The notes: generated from the sequence alone by a model not told the origin. A stretch of 64,000 nucleotides of DNA from an uncultured Arcanobacterium sp. (GCA_945874735.1 CAMCHI010000002.1:1-64000), one strand, 5' to 3'; positions 8,796-18,463 are shown, counted from the first letter of the stretch. Translations and numbers: made by a program.

Positions 8796-9200
8796 TTAGT
8801 GTACGCCGAGAATATCTACCACAAACACAATTACGTCTGTACCGGAAATACCCGCTCGTGGATTGCCGGCCTCGCCGTATCCTTTCACCGGTGGCACTGA
8901 GATTAGTAGACGCGAGCCTACCTGCTTACCCACTAATGCTTGATCCCAGCCTTGAATTACCATACCTACTCCGATTGGGAAACGGGAAGGCTCTCCGCGG
9001 AAATAAGAAGAATCGAATACTTCTCCGTTCCAAATCTGTCCGTGGTAATTTACTTCAATTTCTTGTCCAGCCATTACCACTGGGCCAGTTCCTTCTTCCA
9101 GCATTAACACCCGCAAGCCTTTAGGGGCAGGAGCTTCTGGGAAGGTAAGCTCAGGAATTTCACCAAAAGTACCTGAAACTTCAGGAAGTAGTACGTTCAT
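8796..9200 (-). CDS. FKBP-type peptidyl-prolyl cis-trans isomerase
   Basis: 134 residues, a single cytoplasmic FKBP domain that speeds cis/trans isomerisation at prolines during folding. The motifs are VNYHGQIWNGEVFDSS, the GMVIQGWDQALVG turn and a final VFVVDILGVH strand. No signal peptide or trigger-factor domains are present. The N-terminal ~30 residues (Pro- and Glu-rich) match the short lead found in actinobacterial single-domain FKBPs. It is transcribed alone toward the shared terminator. Confidence 0.92.
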   Translation of the reverse strand: MNVLLPEVSGTFGEIPELTFPEAPAPKGLRVLMLEEGTGPVVMAGQEIEVNYHGQIWNGEVFDSSYFRGEPSRFPIGVGMVIQGWDQALVGKQVGSRLLISVPPVKGYGEAGNPRAGISGTDVIVFVVDILGVH

Positions 9201-9349
9201 TATGGATATACCTTTCTATATTTTTTGCTTTATTAATTTATTTAGGTAGATTCTTAGCTGATATGACGGTGTGCCAAATATAGGCTTGAATAGGTGCAGA
9301 ATGTAGTTAGGGGATATAACCGTCAAGGCTAAGGAGATGGAGAGATAAA

Positions 9350-9369
9350 ACCGGGTACTTACCCTGGTG
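9350..9369 (-). terminator. Terminator after msrA
   Basis: On the minus strand an ACCAGGGTA / TACCCGGT hairpin with one bulged base is followed by TTTTATC. It lies about 45 bases past the msrA stop and would end the greA-msrA transcript. The rest of 9201-9410 shows nothing else of note. Confidence 0.6.
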
Positions 9370-9410
9370 GTCTATCTATTCATACTGCGACTAAATACCA
9401 GTAAATCTCA

Positions 9411-10061
9411 TTAGCCTTCTACTAGTGGACAAGCAATGCCTGACTTGCTGTGACAGCGATACCCGTCTGGATTTTTAGCTAAGTATTGTTGATGTTCTAC
9501 ATGAGCTAAATAGTAAGAGTGGTTGGAGGCAGGTAGTAACTGGGTAACTATCTGCCCTTTACCATGTGCTAGTAAAACTTCTTGGTAACGCTCGATTACT
9601 GTTTGAGCCAGTTCGGCTTGTTGCACAGAAGTGTAAAACAAGGCAGAACGATATTGCGTGCCAATATCGCCTTCTTGTTGATAAACGGAAGTAGGATCGT
9701 GACATTCAAAGAAAATCTGCAATACTCTGGACAGACTTAATACTTGGGGGTCAAAAACTACCCGCACAGTTTCTGCGTGCCCAGTTAAACCAGTACAAAC
9801 TTCCTTATAGGTGGGATTGGGGGTAAAACCGCCCATAAAGCCTACTGAAGTGCTGTAAACTCCAGGTAGTTCCCAATAAATTTCTTCCACTCCCCAATAG
9901 CAGCCAGCAGCTAGATAGATTTCGCTATGCCCTGGAGGTAGAGCAGTCAAATCACTTCCCAAGACCGCATGAGGCTCTGGAGAAGGCAAAATGGCTGTAT
10001 TTCTACCTGGGAGTGCATCTTTAGCACTAACCATCTGAGGAGTTGCAGATGAACTAAACAC
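9411..10061 (-). CDS. msrA: Peptide-methionine (S)-S-oxide reductase MsrA
   Basis: 216 residues. It reduces methionine-S-sulfoxide in proteins and free methionine, with thioredoxin as the usual donor. The catalytic motif is GCYWG (Cys54), followed by STSVGFMGG and the GHAETVRVVFDP segment. The C-terminal YRCHSKSGIACP holds two further Cys that can act as recycling residues. A ~45-residue lead before the catalytic domain is typical of MsrA with an N-terminal extension and lacks a clear signal peptide. The start is GTG behind AGGGG. It lies 21 bases after greA, so the two are probably co-transcribed. Confidence 0.95.
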   Translation of the reverse strand: MFSSSATPQMVSAKDALPGRNTAILPSPEPHAVLGSDLTALPPGHSEIYLAAGCYWGVEEIYWELPGVYSTSVGFMGGFTPNPTYKEVCTGLTGHAETVRVVFDPQVLSLSRVLQIFFECHDPTSVYQQEGDIGTQYRSALFYTSVQQAELAQTVIERYQEVLLAHGKGQIVTQLLPASNHSYYLAHVEHQQYLAKNPDGYRCHSKSGIACPLVEG

Positions 10062-10082
10062 GATTTCCCCTAAAGTACTAGC

Positions 10083-10556
10083 TTAGAGCGTTTCGATTTG
10101 TTTGATTTCTACTTGGAACTCTTTACCATTAGGGGCAACATAAGAAGTGGTATCGCCTACTTTTAGTCCCATAATAGCTGCGCCCAGCGGAGCAGATTCT
10201 GGATAGACGTCAATATCTACATCAGCGGCAGCTTCTCTAGAACCTAGCAGAAAGTGCTTTTCCTTATCATTTACCAGTGCGGTAATTACTAGCCCAGGTG
10301 CTACTACATCAGTGGCAGTAGGATTTTCCCCTACTTGAGCATGGTCTAGCAAATAAGCTAGTTCTCTAATTCTGCCTTCCATTTTTGATTGCTCTTCACG
10401 AGCAGCATGGTATCCGCCGTTTTCTCGCAAATCACCTTCAGAACGTGCAGCTTCAATACGTTCAGCAATTTCGGTGCGACCTACCGTTTTTAGATGTTCT
10501 AATTCCGCAGATAAGCGCGCATAGCTTTCTTTGGAAAGCCAGGTAGATTCAGCCAT
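10083..10556 (-). CDS. greA: Transcription elongation factor GreA
   Basis: 157 residues. It binds the RNA polymerase secondary channel and rescues backtracked complexes by stimulating transcript cleavage. An N-terminal coiled coil (about residues 10-75) has the acidic tip in SEGDLRENGGYHAARE, where Asp and Glu act on the active site. A C-terminal FKBP-like domain ends with an LKVGDT element. Length is normal. The ATG has a strong GGAGGG site. In mycobacteria greA lies near the mycothiol amidase gene mca and a short-chain Z-prenyl synthase; here the synthase follows but mca does not. Confidence 0.96.
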   Translation of the reverse strand: MAESTWLSKESYARLSAELEHLKTVGRTEIAERIEAARSEGDLRENGGYHAAREEQSKMEGRIRELAYLLDHAQVGENPTATDVVAPGLVITALVNDKEKHFLLGSREAAADVDIDVYPESAPLGAAIMGLKVGDTTSYVAPNGKEFQVEIKQIETL

Positions 10557-10991
10557 CTTTCCCTCCTGTGAGGACTGTAAAATCTAGGGTAGAGGTTTAA
10601 CCCTCTAATAAGTTTCGCCCCTAATACTGCAAACATATTTCGCTTCTCGCCTGTGAGACGGAGTGCAAAATGCGCCCGCATAGTATTTGGAGCTCAGATG
10701 GTACATTACCACTGTAAAAGCAAAGAAACAATTAGGAAATAGTGAATCAGGTAAAGCAGATAGTAATTATGCGTCACACGTATTTGCTGGTCTTGGCAAA
10801 AGGCAAAACATAAAGCTAGTTGTTTACAAATAATATAAAGTACAGCATTGCAAAAATACGATAAAAGTATTGCCAGAAATAAGGCATAGCAATACGGAAA
10901 ATATCCGGTAACTTCCCATAAACAGAACAGAAAACATAAAATGTTTGAGAAAATTGCTAAACTATATAGTGTTTAATCTTGGAGGAGAGCT
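10557..10991. other. 435-base non-coding gap between divergent greA and prenyltransferase genes
   Basis: No credible ORF was found on either strand. It is AT-rich toward the right. A GTATTGC / GCAATAC inverted repeat lies around 10870-10895, and GGAGGAGAG forms the ribosome site for the gene at 10992. It must hold two divergent promoters; I could not place them with confidence. In related genomes this spot can hold mca, so a gene may have been lost. Confidence 0.5.
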
Positions 10992-11753
10992 ATGCGAGTT
11001 CCAGATTTTTTATACACTTTTTATGAGCGTAATTTGTTAAAACAATTAGCTGGACGCGATTTGCCACAACACATTGGTATTATTCTGGACGGCAATCGCC
11101 GTTGGGCAAAAGAAATCGGGGTAAAAGCCTCAGCAGGGCATCGCAAAGGTGCCAACCACGTGCATGAAGTACTGCAATGGTGTGAAGAAACAGGTATTGA
11201 GATTGTAACTTTATGGATGCTTTCTACCGAGAATTTAACACGCGCAGCTAGTGAATTAAATGAACTATTAGATATTATTGCGCGGTTAGTGGAATCTTTA
11301 GCGGCATCTAAACGGTGGCAGTTAAACGTAATGGGGGAGTTATCTCTCTTACCTACGGATATTGCGAAGCGGATTAGTTTGGCAATCCAAAGCACCGAAA
11401 AACTAACTGGTATGACGGTAAATGTAGCCATTGGTTATGGGGGACGGCAAGAAATCGCGGGCGCAGTACAGTCGTATTTACAAGAACGGTCACTAGCAGG
11501 AGACACATTAGCGCAGGTAGCCAAATCGGTATCAATTGACGATATTACTGCCCATATTTACACCAAAGGGCAACCTGATCCTGATTTAATTATCCGCACT
11601 TCCGGGGAACAGCGCATGAGTGGCTTCATGCTATGGCAGACGGTACATACCGAGTTTTACTTTTGCGAAACATACTGGCCAGATTTTAGACGTACCGATT
11701 TTCTACGCGCCTTGCGTGATTATTCTTTACGGGAGCGCCGTCGCGGAAAATAG
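10992..11753 (+). CDS. Cis-prenyltransferase (Z-isoprenyl diphosphate synthase, Rv1086-like)
   Basis: 253 residues. The enzyme adds isopentenyl diphosphate in cis to an allylic primer to make the lipid carrier for cell-wall precursors. The substrate loop ILDGNRRWAK carries the catalytic Asp (D33), followed by GHRKGANHV, the WMLSTENL strand and the C-terminal IRTSGEQRMSGFMLWQ. The Ser-Gly before FMLWQ and the LRALRDYSLRERR end look more like the mycobacterial Z-farnesyl synthase (Rv1086) than the long-chain decaprenyl enzyme. The greA neighbourhood agrees. Product chain length is inferred. Confidence 0.88.
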   Translation: MRVPDFLYTFYERNLLKQLAGRDLPQHIGIILDGNRRWAKEIGVKASAGHRKGANHVHEVLQWCEETGIEIVTLWMLSTENLTRAASELNELLDIIARLVESLAASKRWQLNVMGELSLLPTDIAKRISLAIQSTEKLTGMTVNVAIGYGGRQEIAGAVQSYLQERSLAGDTLAQVAKSVSIDDITAHIYTKGQPDPDLIIRTSGEQRMSGFMLWQTVHTEFYFCETYWPDFRRTDFLRALRDYSLRERRRGK

Positions 11754-11782
11754 TTCTTAAGAATACGCAAAGCAAGTAATAA

Positions 11783-12754
11783 TTATTGAAAAATATTTTC
11801 AATATGATACATCTGGGCATGTAGAGCAATCTCATTACGGGTGGGTGGATTAGCACCCCGACGATTAACGGTAATACTAGCTGCGGTAGCGGCATAGTAT
11901 CCCAAAGATATTAAAGATTGCTGAGATATATGCGCTAAATTAGCGGTATCTGCACCTAGGAGCGAAAGGCGTCCTAAACCGTCAATTAAAGCAGAACTTA
12001 AGGAATCACCTGCACCCACGGTGTCTACCACCGACACGGAAATAGCTGGAATAAACACAGTGCGCGTTTTAGTGTAGAGCGTAAAACCTTCTCCGCCTTC
12101 AGTGATTACCACTAGCAGAACACCGGCTTCTAATAATTTATTAGCTACCTGCGCTGGGCTTAAATCAGGATAAATAGCGGCAATATCTTCAGTATTAGCC
12201 TTAAAAATATCCACGAAAGGTAGATAGCTTGCTACTTCTTCTTGTAGAGTTTCTAAGGATTCTAAGCAAGCTAGACGCACATTAGGATCATAAAAAATCG
12301 TGGCATGGTCTTTATAAAATTCTAACCATTTCTGTACTTGTGTAGCTCCTGGTTTAATATGCGCGCCAATTGAGCCAAAGTGTAAAGCCGACGGAGCATT
12401 AGCTAATAATTGCGATCGTTCATCTACATGGGTAGGTGGACTAGGATAATTAGAGTAAATCTCAAACTGGTAAGTAGCACTTCCGTCGCTAGTTAAATGT
12501 GCGTGGGCTAAGGAAGTAGGGTGAGAAGTGATAGAACCAGGAGCTAAATTAACTTCAGCAGCTAAACAGTGGTCTATGATTTGTGCTCCGTCATTATCTT
12601 CCCCAATGCGTGTTAAAAGCGTGGTGCGTCGATTTAAGCGCCCTAAACCTACTGCCACATTAAGAGGGGAACCACCTGGGGTGCGAGCCACTGCTTTCCC
12701 TGACACATCGTAGATTACATCAATTAAGGCTTCGCCGATTACTAAAACAGACAT
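11783..12754 (-). CDS. PfkB family carbohydrate kinase (fructokinase-like)
   Basis: 323 residues. A ribokinase-fold enzyme that transfers phosphate from ATP to a sugar. The N-terminal TPGGSPLNVAVGLGRLN loop and the C-terminal DTVGAGDSLSSAL motif (anion hole and catalytic Asp) are intact. The lead resembles fructokinases more than ribokinases; the substrate is not proven. It begins 14 bases after xseB and appears to be the third gene of an xseA-xseB-kinase operon, an arrangement without an obvious metabolic link. It is convergent with the prenyltransferase. Confidence 0.87.
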   Translation of the reverse strand: MSVLVIGEALIDVIYDVSGKAVARTPGGSPLNVAVGLGRLNRRTTLLTRIGEDNDGAQIIDHCLAAEVNLAPGSITSHPTSLAHAHLTSDGSATYQFEIYSNYPSPPTHVDERSQLLANAPSALHFGSIGAHIKPGATQVQKWLEFYKDHATIFYDPNVRLACLESLETLQEEVASYLPFVDIFKANTEDIAAIYPDLSPAQVANKLLEAGVLLVVITEGGEGFTLYTKTRTVFIPAISVSVVDTVGAGDSLSSALIDGLGRLSLLGADTANLAHISQQSLISLGYYAATAASITVNRRGANPPTRNEIALHAQMYHIENIFQ

Positions 12755-12768
12755 AGTGTTTCCTAAAA

Positions 12769-13104
12769 TTACGCAGGTAAAGAACTGGTAGATGGATCAG
12801 GGGGAATGGAAGCGTTAGAAGTGCTAGTAGCGTTAGTGGCGGTTTGGGCTAGTTGCAGACGTTCCTTTGCGTCATCGAGCCAAGCCTGACATCTTCGCGC
12901 TAAGGCCTCTCCCAGCTCCCATAATGCTACCGATTCCGCTAACGGGATATTGCCTTTTTCAAGGTTGCCTACAATTTCTAAGAGTTTTGCTCGCGCTTCT
13001 TCGTAGCTATAATCAGCTACTTGGGCATCTAACTCTGCGCTGGTGGGATAGGAGGTTAAGTTACTCTCAGATGCAGATGAAGTAGGAGAGGTATGCTTAG
13101 ACAT
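12769..13104 (-). CDS. xseB: Exodeoxyribonuclease VII small subunit
   Basis: 111 residues. XseB binds XseA to form the enzyme that degrades single-stranded DNA in both directions to oligonucleotides. The core YEEARAKLLEIVGNLEKGNIPLAESVALWELGEALARRC is the standard XseB two-helix hairpin. Ser/Thr-rich ends on both sides make it longer than the usual ~75-80 residues. It starts one base after the xseA stop. Confidence 0.93.
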   Translation of the reverse strand: MSKHTSPTSSASESNLTSYPTSAELDAQVADYSYEEARAKLLEIVGNLEKGNIPLAESVALWELGEALARRCQAWLDDAKERLQLAQTATNATSTSNASIPPDPSTSSLPA

Positions 13105-13105
13105 A

Positions 13106-14419
13106 TTAGTGCTCCTTATCTGGTTCGCTAGGGGTAGTAGCAGGCTGAGAGTTAAGCTCTGGGGTTACCACTGGTTCTGATAATTCCACTACTTCTAAGG
13201 TAAGTTTGCCACTTGCCAGTAGTGCAGTTACAGCACTGCCGGTAGTTACTTGGGAGCTTTGTTGAATAACTGTGCCAGCAGGACTGTATAAAATACTGTA
13301 ACCGCGCTTTAACGTAGAGTATGGGGATAAAGTCCGCAGTCTACTTAAATCGGCACTTAATTCTATGTTTTGGGTGTTGAATTTACTGTTTAATAGATGA
13401 CGTCCCCAGTTACGCAGGTTAGTAAGTTCCTCATTGCGCGGAGTAAGTAACGACTCGGGGTGCTTAAAAACCGGACTGTTTTGTAAAAGGGTGAGATTGT
13501 CTTGAGCAGTTTGCACTAGGTTTTGTAGTTGTTTGCGTCCACGCTGACAAAGCTGGGTAAGTTGTGTTCTTTCTTCCTTAATATCTGGCACGATTTTTCT
13601 AGCAGCATCAGTGGGAGTAGAGGCGCGATAGTCTGCCACGAAATCTAGTAATGGATTATCGGTTTCATGCCCGATAGCTGAAACCACTGGGGTGCGAGTA
13701 GCGGCTACGGCACGCACTAAAGTTTCATCAGAAAAAGGTAACAAATCTTCTACGGATCCACCTCCACGCGCCAATACGATTACTTCTACTTCTGGCAGGG
13801 CATCTAATTCCTGTAAGGCAGGTAAAATTTCGGAGACGGCTTTTGTTCCTTGTACTTGCACTTCACGTACTTCAAACTGGGCTTCTGGCCAGCGGGCGCG
13901 AGCATTAACTAATACATCGTCATGTGCTTTAGTGTTGCGTCCACAAATTAATCCGATTTTGCGGGGCAGGAATGGTAAGGGTTTTTTCTGTTCTGGGGAG
14001 AATAAACCTTCGCTGGCAAGTTGGGCTTTTAATTGTTCTAGGCGGGCTAGAATATCTCCTAATCCCACTTGCCTTATCTCAAAGACGTGTAGTGTTAAAT
14101 TACCTCTGTCTAGCCAAAAGTCTGGTTTTACATATAAAAGGACGCGCATACCTGAATCGATATGGGCAGGAAAATTGTGCGGAAATATCTTACAAGAAAT
14201 AGATACATTACTTTCTAGGTCTTGTATGGTGAAAAAATAAACTCCCGCGCCAGGACGACGATTTACGGTGATAATCTCGGCTTCTACCCAGATGTGCGGT
14301 AAATTCATGACGTATTCTTGCAGTTTTTTAGACAGCACTCGTAAGGGCCAGGGTTTCTCTGGGGTGGTGTGGGCGGCATATTGGGGAAGATGCGCAGGAA
14401 TCGAACTCTGGGTGTTCAT
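13106..14419 (-). CDS. xseA: Exodeoxyribonuclease VII large subunit
   Basis: 437 residues, the catalytic subunit of exonuclease VII in DNA repair. The N-terminal OB fold is seen in WVEAEIITVNRRPGAGVYFF. The nuclease core has KIGLICGRNTKAHDD, VLARGGGSVEDLLPF, SAIGHETDNPLLDFVAD and RASTPTDAA. A coiled-coil region (about residues 280-370) precedes a GYSIL element and a Pro/Thr/Glu-rich tail. Length is normal for actinobacteria. It is the first gene of the operon and diverges from ispH across a 233-base gap. Confidence 0.96.
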   Translation of the reverse strand: MNTQSSIPAHLPQYAAHTTPEKPWPLRVLSKKLQEYVMNLPHIWVEAEIITVNRRPGAGVYFFTIQDLESNVSISCKIFPHNFPAHIDSGMRVLLYVKPDFWLDRGNLTLHVFEIRQVGLGDILARLEQLKAQLASEGLFSPEQKKPLPFLPRKIGLICGRNTKAHDDVLVNARARWPEAQFEVREVQVQGTKAVSEILPALQELDALPEVEVIVLARGGGSVEDLLPFSDETLVRAVAATRTPVVSAIGHETDNPLLDFVADYRASTPTDAARKIVPDIKEERTQLTQLCQRGRKQLQNLVQTAQDNLTLLQNSPVFKHPESLLTPRNEELTNLRNWGRHLLNSKFNTQNIELSADLSRLRTLSPYSTLKRGYSILYSPAGTVIQQSSQVTTGSAVTALLASGKLTLEVVELSEPVVTPELNSQPATTPSEPDKEH

Positions 14420-14652
14420 ATATCTATCTTTACATGGAGAGTTGATTTTTTAAGGACTGAAAATGAATTTAGGGTAAGAAATTCGCTAATCGCTATCTAA
14501 GGGGATAAGTGGTAATAGCAAGATATTTTTTACAAGTGGCATCGTGTGCGGGTGTGGTAGTGGTGTGAGATTAGTTAGGAAGTGGGGTGAAAGAGAAATC
14601 TGGGGGAGAAAACCCCTAGATTAGAATATAGAAGATAAAAGGTGGAGGAATT

Positions 14653-15759
14653 ATGAGTGATTTAGCATCTAAGACGGTGTCTTTAGCGGGTGCTTCAGCG
14701 TTTCCCGCACAGGTAGCGTCTACTCCATCAGTGGACGGAAAGAAAATTCTAATTGCCACTCCGCGTGGTTATTGCGCTGGGGTAGATCGAGCTGTAGATG
14801 CAGTGGAGAAAGCCTTAGCGCTTTATGGGGCGCCGGTTTATGTGCGTAAAGAGATTGTACATAATAAGTTTGTGGTGGAAACTTTAACAAAACGGGGAGC
14901 TGTTTTCGTTAATGAAACCAGTGATGTGCCGGTGGGGGCAAGAGTAGTTTTTTCGGCTCACGGGGTAGCTCCGGTAGTGCATGAACAGGCTGAGTTACGG
15001 CAGTTGCAAACCATTGATGCTACTTGCCCGTTAGTGACAAAAGTACATAAGCAGGCGGTACGTTTTGCTGCTGAAGATTACGATATTTTATTGATTGGTC
15101 ATGAAGGTCATGAAGAAGTGGAAGGGACGCAAGGGGAAGCTCCACAGCATATTCAGGTAGTGAACGGGCCAGAAGATGTGGATAAGTTACGGGTGCGTGA
15201 TCCGCATAAAGTGGTGTGGATTTCGCAAACTACACTTTCGGTAGATGAAACTATGAAGATTGTGGAGTTGTTGCGTAAGAAGTTTCCACATATTTCAGAT
15301 CCTCCTTCTGATGATATTTGTTATGCTACGCAAAATCGGCAGGGTGCAGTAAAGGCGATGGCTCCTCGTGCGGATGTGGTGATAGTGGTGGGCTCTGCTA
15401 ATTCTTCCAATTCGGTGCGTTTAGTGGAGGTGGCTTTAGAAGCTGGTGCGGGAGCCGCTTATCGGGTAGATAAAGCAACTGAGGTAGAGCTAGATTGGTT
15501 TGCCGATGCTAAAACTATTGGGGTGACTTCCGGGGCTTCTGTGCCAGAAATTTTGGTGCGAGAAGTGGTGGAGTTGTTGAAAACACATGGTTATACCGAG
15601 GTGGAGGAAATCACTACCGCACAAGAAGATGTGCGTTTCTCTCTGCCTAAGAATTTACGTGCGGATCTGAAAGCTACGGGTGCGCAAGTGGATCGTCCAC
15701 ATCAGGTACGGGAAAAAGGTGCAAAAGTATCTAATGCACGCGCTACTCGTAAAATGTAG
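14653..15759 (+). CDS. ispH: 4-hydroxy-3-methylbut-2-enyl diphosphate reductase IspH
   Basis: 368 residues. Last step of the MEP isoprenoid pathway, reducing HMBPP to IPP and DMAPP with a [4Fe-4S] cluster. Three cluster Cys are visible in [14 protein letters not shown] (Cys41), [11 protein letters not shown] and [11 protein letters not shown]. The family His residues ([24 protein letters not shown]) and the SSNS phosphate-binding motif are also present. A ~28-residue N-terminal lead and a basic C-terminal tail are typical of actinobacterial members. The ribosome site GGAGG precedes ATG. With the prenyltransferase at 10992 it marks an MEP-fed isoprenoid supply. Confidence 0.97.
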   Translation: MSDLASKTVSLAGASAFPAQVASTPSVDGKKILIATPRGYCAGVDRAVDAVEKALALYGAPVYVRKEIVHNKFVVETLTKRGAVFVNETSDVPVGARVVFSAHGVAPVVHEQAELRQLQTIDATCPLVTKVHKQAVRFAAEDYDILLIGHEGHEEVEGTQGEAPQHIQVVNGPEDVDKLRVRDPHKVVWISQTTLSVDETMKIVELLRKKFPHISDPPSDDICYATQNRQGAVKAMAPRADVVIVVGSANSSNSVRLVEVALEAGAGAAYRVDKATEVELDWFADAKTIGVTSGASVPEILVREVVELLKTHGYTEVEEITTAQEDVRFSLPKNLRADLKATGAQVDRPHQVREKGAKVSNARATRKM

Positions 15760-15777
15760 CTGAGTAGTCTTGCATAT

Positions 15778-17013
15778 TTAGCTGGTGGCAGATGGGGTAG
15801 GGTCGTCTGGGATACTGATAAAGTTTTGAAAGTCAGGTTTTACAAATTCTCGGATATTGCCTTTTTCTCCTGCTATTTCTGCACTTGTTAAGGGACTGTG
15901 CAGTTCGCTCTGAGTAATTTCTAGCGACTCGAAGCGTCTTAATTGAGGCAGTACGTTATTTTCGAGTGAACCTAGCACTGCGTTATAGGTGGTTACTGAA
16001 CTTTGCAAGGTGTTGCCGAGTTTATGTAAATGTTTGATGGTGGAGCTAAATCTTTTTAATAAACCGCGTGCCATTTGCACTATTTCTTGAGCTTCTTCAT
16101 TAGCAGATTGGTTACTCCATAAGAGTGCGATAGTGCGCAGCAGAGCTAATAGTGAGGCGGGGGAAGTTAAAATTACTCTTTGGGTTAGAGCGTGTTCTAA
16201 TAGTTGGGCGTCTATGCTTAAAGCACTACTTAATAAAGGCTCAGCAGGTAAGAAAAGAACAGTGTATTGTGGGGCAGAAGTAAAATATTGTGGATAATCG
16301 CGTTTGGCGAGGGTGTCTATATGTTTGCGCAAAGCTTTGGCGTGTTCTGCTAATAGAGATTGCTGGGTGAGTGTGCTTTGGGCGTCTTCGATCGTGATTT
16401 CTTGGGCTTGTAAATAGGCTTGCATAGGGGCTTTGGCGTCTACAGCTAACGCAGTATTTCCTGGTAGTTTAATGATTAAATCTGGGCGAGCGCTTTGGGT
16501 GTTATCGCCTAGTGTTTCTTGCATGGTGTAGTCTACGTGCTCCAACATTCCAGCTAATTCTACTATTCTGCGCAACTGCACTTCGCCCCAAAAACCACGA
16601 GTACTGGAATGGTGGAGGGCGGTATTAAGTTGTGCGGTGACTTGCCGTAGTTCCGCTTGCGTGCGCGCATCTTGTTGTAATTGCGTTAAAACTTGCATAG
16701 CTTGTTTGGTGCTGTGGTGTGCTAAATTTTCCACCCGTTGATTCACTTGCTCTAGCTTGTGTTGTAAAGGGGAGAGTTGCAAAGCCAACTCGGATTCTTG
16801 ACGGATTTGCTGTTGGAGTGAGGAGTTTTCTAATCGTAATTGCTGTGTAACACCTGTTAATTGCAAGAGTTCTTCTTTTAGTTGGGCATTTTCCGAAGAG
16901 TGCTGAAGGGTGTAAGTAGAGCGTTTTATATGCATAATTCCTACTCCGCAGAATATGCCGAGTAGTCCGGTGAGAGCAAGCACTAATACAAAGATAGGAA
17001 GTGAGATATTCAT
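15778..17013 (-). CDS. rmuC: RmuC family DNA recombination protein
   Basis: 411 residues. RmuC proteins are thought to limit DNA rearrangement between inverted repeats and have a nuclease-like core. Residues ~4-28 form a membrane anchor. A long coiled coil follows (about 35-135, with many Leu, Gln and Glu). The core motif RGFWGEVQLRRIVELAGM and the PDLIIKLPG...AVDAKAP region mark the restriction-enzyme-like domain. It is convergent with ispH (18-base gap) and divergent from ychF (55-base gap). Confidence 0.92.
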   Translation of the reverse strand: MNISLPIFVLVLALTGLLGIFCGVGIMHIKRSTYTLQHSSENAQLKEELLQLTGVTQQLRLENSSLQQQIRQESELALQLSPLQHKLEQVNQRVENLAHHSTKQAMQVLTQLQQDARTQAELRQVTAQLNTALHHSSTRGFWGEVQLRRIVELAGMLEHVDYTMQETLGDNTQSARPDLIIKLPGNTALAVDAKAPMQAYLQAQEITIEDAQSTLTQQSLLAEHAKALRKHIDTLAKRDYPQYFTSAPQYTVLFLPAEPLLSSALSIDAQLLEHALTQRVILTSPASLLALLRTIALLWSNQSANEEAQEIVQMARGLLKRFSSTIKHLHKLGNTLQSSVTTYNAVLGSLENNVLPQLRRFESLEITQSELHSPLTSAEIAGEKGNIREFVKPDFQNFISIPDDPTPSATS

Positions 17014-17068
17014 ACTATTAATCCTAAAAGATAGACCGGACAGATTTTTTTTGCACTACACTAATGGT

Positions 17069-18148
17069 GTGGCTTTAACTATTGGAATTGCAGGACTACC
17101 TAATGTCGGTAAGTCCACTTTGTTTAACGCGCTTACGCGCGCAACTGTACTAGCAGCAAATTATCCTTTTGCTACTATCGAACCTAATGTAGGAGTAGTT
17201 CCTCTACCTGATGAGCGTTTGGAGCAATTAGCGCAAATTTTTGGCTCGCAAAAAATTGTGCCAGCTACCGTTAGCTTTGTGGATATTGCGGGGATTGTGC
17301 GAGGAGCTTCCGAAGGAGAAGGATTAGGAAATCAGTTCCTAGCCAACATTCGTGAAGCTGATGCGATATGTCAAGTGACGCGCGCTTTTGCCGATCCAGA
17401 CGTGGTACACGTAGAAGGGAAAGTAGACCCAGCTTCGGATATCGAAACTATTACGATGGAGCTGGTGCTGGCAGATATGCAGACTCTGGAAAAGCAAATT
17501 CCTCGTCTGCAAAAAGAATTAACTGGCAAAAAGATTAGCAAAGAAGTGGTAGAAACTGCTCAAGCAGCTTTAGCGATTCTAGAAGAAGGTAAGACGTTAT
17601 TTGCTGCTGGAGGAGATTTAGATCAAAACATCTTAAAGTCTTTTCAGCTAATGACTTCTAAACCGTTCATTTACGTATTTAATACTGATGACGCGGGTTT
17701 GCTAGATACTGCTATGCAAGAAGAATTGCGAGCTTTAGTAGCTCCGGCGGAAGCTATTTTCTTAGATGCTAAATTTGAGTCGGAATTAGTGGAATTAGAA
17801 GATGACGAAGCCCAAGAAATGTTGGAAGCTAGTGGGCAAAGTGAGTCTGGTTTAGCTAAGTTGGCGCGGGTAGGATTTGATACTTTAGGGTTACAAACCT
17901 ATTTAACGGCAGGCGAAAAGGAAGCGCGTGCGTGGACGATTCGCAAAGGTTGGACGGCACCGCAGGCTGCCGGAGTTATTCACACTGATTTTGAGCGAGG
18001 ATTCATTAAAGCAGAAGTGATTTCTTTTGCTGATTTAGTGGAATACGGCTCAGTAGCAGAGTGTAGGGCGCGCGGTAAAGTGCGTATGGAAGGCAAAGAT
18101 TACGTGATGGTAGACGGTGATATTGTGGAGTTCCGTTTTAACGTCTAG
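17069..18148 (+). CDS. ychF: Ribosome-associated ATPase YchF
   Basis: 359 residues from the GTG start, matching the usual ~360. YchF (EngD/OLA1) is an Obg-like P-loop protein that prefers ATP, binds ribosomes and affects the oxidative stress response. The P-loop is GLPNVGKST (residues ~9-17), [19 protein letters not shown] is the switch region, the NTDD motif replaces NKxD as in the ATP-using members, and a TGS-like C-terminus ends in [13 protein letters not shown]. The longer reading frame back to 16955 overlaps rmuC and is not credible. No Shine-Dalgarno site precedes the GTG, and a TACACT -10-like box ends 6 bases before it, so the message may be leaderless. Confidence 0.94.
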   Translation: MALTIGIAGLPNVGKSTLFNALTRATVLAANYPFATIEPNVGVVPLPDERLEQLAQIFGSQKIVPATVSFVDIAGIVRGASEGEGLGNQFLANIREADAICQVTRAFADPDVVHVEGKVDPASDIETITMELVLADMQTLEKQIPRLQKELTGKKISKEVVETAQAALAILEEGKTLFAAGGDLDQNILKSFQLMTSKPFIYVFNTDDAGLLDTAMQEELRALVAPAEAIFLDAKFESELVELEDDEAQEMLEASGQSESGLAKLARVGFDTLGLQTYLTAGEKEARAWTIRKGWTAPQAAGVIHTDFERGFIKAEVISFADLVEYGSVAECRARGKVRMEGKDYVMVDGDIVEFRFNV

Positions 18149-18166
18149 CATTGTGTGGTTTTCTTG

Positions 18167-18193
18167 GGGTGGCAGGTGAAATACCTGCCACCC
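18167..18193. terminator. Terminator after ychF
   Basis: GGGTGGCAGGT (18167-18177) pairs with ACCTGCCACCC (18183-18193) around GAAAT and is followed by TTTAG. An 11-bp perfect GC-rich stem, 18 bases past the stop. Confidence 0.85.
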
Positions 18194-18377
18194 TTTAGTG
18201 TTTCAGGCGAGAAAAACGGGACGTAGATATAAGCGTGTGGTTTAATTTTTTGTTGCTTGCTTGGAATGTTGGCTGATGGGTGCCTTGTGCTGAAAAGTAA
18301 CGCATAGCGCGTGTGGCGTAGATAAGCGTGAGAAATTTTAGTTAAGGCTTTACTTTGCACCTTAACTTACCTATTAT

Positions 18378-18392
18378 TGATAATGAATATCA
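18378..18392. promoter_or_regulatory. Fur-family-like operator (7-1-7 palindrome)
   Basis: TGATAATGAATATCA differs at one base from the 7-1-7 Fur box TGATAATnATTATCA known from Bacillus. The centre is G18385, 72-86 bases upstream of the surface protein start. The Fur family also includes the zinc sensor Zur, so iron or zinc is possible. Actinobacteria often use DtxR/IdeR for iron, which makes Zur a good candidate. Regulation of the gene at 18464 is inference from position. Confidence 0.55.
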
Positions 18393-18463
18393 TTACAAAC
18401 ATTAGAGAGGTATGCTTAATTCAGTGAATCTAACCAGATTTCCCTGAAAAATAGCTAAAAATC

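Noticed and set aside
10499..10681. 60-residue ORF overlapping the 5' end of greA
   Set aside because: Same-strand shadow frame running into greA; no ribosome site and no similarity.
16955..17068. Extended N-terminus of YchF
   Set aside because: It overlaps the divergent rmuC gene. The family starts with the ALTIGI stretch, which begins at the GTG at 17069.
18145..18360. 71-residue ORF on the minus strand after ychF
   Set aside because: It contains the ychF terminator read backwards and has no family features.
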